This document shows positions 61,135 through 64,000 of a DNA stretch of 64,000 nt, in pieces. Each line of letters opens with the position of its first letter. Positions within the stretch are counted from its first letter, which is position 1. Made by a program: the position numbers and the translations under genes. The DNA is taken from assembly GCA_963575745.1 (NCBI GenBank), contig CAUYUJ010000203.1, positions 1-64,000 on the forward strand, in the 5' to 3' direction. This DNA comes from Prorocentrum cordatum. Its lineage: Eukaryota > Sar > Dinophyceae > Prorocentrales > Prorocentraceae. Under the pieces are notes generated by a model, which ran no database searches, had not been told where the DNA came from, and saw nothing but the letters and a program-made list of their open reading frames with translations.

Positions 61135-61330
61135 TCTGCTTTAGGCGCCTTCCTACTTCAAGGATCGAGTGGTTTCCTTTCGTCCTTCGTCAAGGGGCGG
61201 ACGGAGATCCAATCTATTATTGGGAAGGCCTTGCAGTCTGTGCCGTCGAACCTGAAGGGTGGCGACGACAACAAAGGCGGCGGCGTCGACGACGACGCTA
61301 ACGCTCTGGAGCCCTTCTTGAGGCTGTCTT
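61135..61330 (+). CDS. Candidate host exon, unknown protein
   Basis: CTGTCTATCTGTCGTATTGCAG ends at 61134, a good pyrimidine-rich acceptor. The frame that follows reads SALGAFLLQGSSGFLSSFVK, GRTEIQSIIGKALQSVPSNL, KGGDDNKGGGVDDDANALEP, a varied protein-like peptide with a hydrophobic then a charged part. It then enters GGCCTCTTGG repeat sequence (LSWEPHEFCWEASWG), where no clear donor is visible. No family recognised. Of the exon candidates this is among the most protein-like. Confidence 0.4.
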
Positions 61331-62014
61331 GGGAGCCTCATGAGTTCTGTTGGGAGGCCTCTTGGGGGACTGCTTTGGAAGCTCCGTAGTCTATTGGAGC
61401 ACCTCGGAGCGGATCTGAGACCTCGCAGAGGCACATGGGGGAAGACGCAGAACCCCCGCGACAGCACATGGGAATGAGGAGGGTGCCTCCTGTGGGGGGG
61501 AGGGTCTGAGAGGAACGCGGGGTGGTGGTGGCCCCCACGTTCGTGACTGGACTGGGAGCCGCAAGAGAGCAGCAGGTAAGTGGTCCAGACAGATGCATGA
61601 AGCTAGAGACACCTGGGCTCACCGTGCCCATTCATGGGACCCTTTGGGGCTGACGCGGCAAGTGCAGAGACCGAAGCCCCGCAGGGGGCCTCGAAATACC
61701 CCTGGGGGCCTCTGGGAACCAAGGCGAGGGCCGCAGACGCCTCAGGAGTTAAGTCGTCGAGACTCGATGGCTGAGGGAGTGGGGGGGCCCTTTTGTTGTT
61801 ACGGTACTGCGCCCAAAGCCCCCCGTCATTCACAGCCTCCGCTCCCCTGATCGAGGAAAGAGGAAGGGGTGGACATTGGAAAGAGAACATTCGGAGGACG
61901 AGGAGGGAGTGGAAGACGGGGAGTCAGATGGAGGGATCCTAGGCAGTCCTCTAGTGGTTCTTGGAGGCTTTCAGAACTGTCCCGACGCCACCGGATGCCC
62001 CCTGAGCCCGCCTC

Positions 62015-62190
62015 ACAGTGGAGGCCCATGCCAAGAAATTCCTTGCTTGCATCCAGATTGCCCTGGGTTTCTTGGACTTTCATGGTTTTGCGATGGAAAG
62101 CGCGACGCTCCCACACCAAGCATCAATGGAAGTCCTGGGGTCTCAGGGATGGGTTTCTTGTGGAAGGTTTCTTGTGGTCCAGCCCCTATT
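62015..62190 (+). repeat. Dispersed repeat family D, copy 2
   Basis: See 42020-42192; shares CGCTCCCACACCAAGCATCA, TGGGGTCTCAGGGATGGGTT and TCTTGTGG. Confidence 0.75.
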
Positions 62191-62691
62191 GTAATTAGGC
62201 CCAGGACGTGGGACAACTTCCTTCCTCGAGAAACCGCGAACCTCGGTCCTCGAGGGCCCAGGAAAGGGTGAGGATCCCTTCCCCCGTCACCTCCCGACGT
62301 GCAGCAGCCCCCCCCCCCCGCGCGAGCAGGCCTCATTTGGGCCGTGCTGATGCTCTGGTTCTTCTGCATGGGCGCGTTCTCGCACATGAGGCGGGCCCCG
62401 CCGGCCGGCCTGCCCGTGTTGCCGTCGGCGCTCCGCATGGTCGTCCGCCGGGGGTGCTGGGCACCTCCTCCAGCCCATCGCCATGGACAATGCAACGTCT
62501 TGTCGGGGGTGGACAGACCTTCTGCCCTGGCGCGTCGATTGAGGAATTGGCCGTTTTCGGTTCGCGAGAGGGCGCCGCGGCCGTCCTGTTTGCGGGTCCA
62601 GGTCCATCGGTTTCGGTCCCAGGCCGTTTTCACTAAGGGGAGGTCTACTCAAGGGAGGTTTGTCCACCATTGATCTTGGACTGGGACGATC

Positions 62692-62890
62692 GAAATGGGT
62701 ACGGAAAGAACGGATACAATGCCCCACAGCGGTGCCCGTTCATTTTGCACAGGGCTCGCGGCTCGCTGTCCGCGCCGCCGCAGGCGTTGTTCCTCGAAGA
62801 CAAAGGGCCGCCTGCCAAACAGTGCCCGCTGTCGGTTTTGGACAACCTTGCGGTGTTCGGCATCGTACCCATGCTTGCTGTACCCACTTC
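62692..62890. mobile_element. Family H MITE-like element, copy 3
   Basis: Left end GAAATGGGTACGGAAAGAAC and reverse complement of the right end GAAGTGGGTACAGCAAGCAT match at most positions; the interior shares AAAGGGCCGCCTGCCAAACA and GACAACCTTGCGGTGTTCGG with the 51.8-kb copy. Confidence 0.7.
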
Positions 62891-62910
62891 GGATGTACAA
62901 GTGGGTGGGC

Positions 62911-63243
62911 AGAGGGGTCCTCGAGGTGCTGCGCCTCTGGGCCTCTTGATATAGAGCTCCTCAGCATGAGAGGCCGTGCCTGTCGGGCCGGACGAGAGGG
63001 GGGATTGGGAAAGGGGGAGTTACGACATTTGCTGCATGCAGCTGGTTTCGGCCCCACCGAGGGGCCCATTCCTCAAACATGGGCGGCTCCTGGCGCCGGG
63101 AGGCGCCGGGAAAAGCAGCAATGTGAGCTGATTCTCAGACCCCCCTTTGCTATCCCCCCTTCCGCCCGACCCGAGAGGGGTCCTCGAGGTGCTGCGCCTC
63201 TGGGCCTCTTGATGCAGAGCTTCTCAGCATGAGAGGCCGTGCC
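62911..63243 (+). repeat. Family E copy bracketed by 70-bp direct repeats
   Basis: AGAGGGGTCCTCGAGGTGCT...AGGCCGTGCC occurs at 62911-62980 and 63174-63243 with three differences. The 193 bp between hold a family E copy (62985-63160). Confidence 0.75.
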
Positions 63244-63464
63244 CGGAGAAGGGGCCCCGGGGTCCACGGGGCCAAGTGTCCTCAGCGCCCGCTCCCCCAG
63301 GCCAGTCGTCCTCTTCCGCCCCCGCTCGTCCCGCCCTCGAACGTCGATGCTCGAGCCCCGAATATGTCCATGGGGTCCCCAAAACACATTAGCCAACTCT
63401 CGCCCAAAGCATCGGACAGCGATGGCCGCCCCCCCTCCCCCGTCCTGGAGGATGGGGCAGAGGA

Positions 63465-63557
63465 GGAGAAGGGGAAGGAGGAGGAGGAGGAGGAGTCGGA
63501 GAAGAAGTAGGAGTAGGAGGATGATGATGTTGATGACGGTGACAATGATACTGCAGT

Positions 63558-63601
<44 letters not shown>

Positions 63602-63865
63602 GTGATCTCCATGATCATGATGATCATCATGACGATGATGATCATGAGGAGGAAAATGCTGATGATTATGCTGATGCTGCTGTGGATGATGATGATGCAG
63701 ATGCTGATGCTGATGCTGCTGATGATAATGATGATGCTGATAAGGATGCTGATGATGATGATGATGATGAGCATGATGATGCTGATGCTGCTGCTGATGA
63801 TGATGATGCTGATGATGATGATGATGCTAATGCTGATGATGATGATGATGATGATGATGCTGAAC

Positions 63866-63915
<50 letters not shown>

Positions 63916-63943
63916 GGTGGTGATGATGATGATGATGATGATT

Positions 63944-63979
<36 letters not shown>

Positions 63980-64000
63980 GTGATGATGATGCTGATGGTG
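63465..64000. repeat. GGA then (GAT)n microsatellite, continues past the window
   Basis: GGA triplets to about 63510, then nearly 490 bp of GAT triplets with GCT, CAT and (GGT)n at 63900-63920. The window ends inside it. Confidence 0.97.

Overview
This window looks like eukaryotic nuclear DNA that is very rich in repeats, most probably from a dinoflagellate. The evidence is: two Ty1/Copia-type LTR retrotransposons of the kind common in dinoflagellate genomes; partial matches to the dinoflagellate spliced leader (an exact 12-base match to its 3' end at 41477, and an 11-base match inside one LTR); a decayed array of repeats like dinoflagellate pentatricopeptide (PPR) proteins; short intron-like signals; very long trinucleotide microsatellites; and almost no long host open frames. 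I see no rRNA, tRNA, CRISPR, operon or prokaryotic signals. The species assignment is inference.

Layout. 1-15.2 kb: microsatellites, minisatellites, palindromes, degenerate GGCCTCTTGG arrays, a PPR-derived 111-bp tandem array (5.9-6.96 kb) and a few short exon-like stretches. 15.27-22.64 kb: Element 1, an older Copia element (LTRs diverged by about 11 substitutions plus indels) with gag, protease-like, domain X, integrase, RT and RNase H in three frames, then a separate 172-codon ORF with an ExoX-C-like motif. 22.65-28.77 kb: GC-rich minisatellites, a foldback element and GTT, CGACCCAC and GGA arrays. 28.77-39.53 kb: Element 2, a 10.76-kb Copia element with nearly identical 175-bp LTRs, a GGAGG target-site duplication, primer-binding site and polypurine tract. 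It carries gag, protease-like, integrase, domain X, RT-RNase H and an extra 817-codon ORF. 39.53-64 kb: a mosaic of GGA/CTC/GTC/GAT microsatellites and at least eight families of short dispersed repeats, several with terminal inverted repeats, plus a possible retroposed mRNA near 41.5 kb.

How the parts work together. The only well supported genes are those of the two retrotransposons. Gag would form particles, RT-RNase H would copy RNA primed at a shared TGGTAGCGGAGC site, and integrase would insert the copy; both elements landed in purine-rich GGA/GAGGG tracts. The main novelty is an extra domain (domain X) found in both elements but on opposite sides of the integrase. It has motifs reminiscent of a cytosine-C5 methyltransferase fold. 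In addition, each element has a different accessory ORF downstream of RNase H: an ExoX-C-like coiled-coil protein in Element 1, and a coiled-coil, proline-rich, RRM-like protein in Element 2. Both protease-like regions have Gly where the catalytic Asp is expected. Element 2 has in-frame stops and frame changes in spite of its young LTRs.
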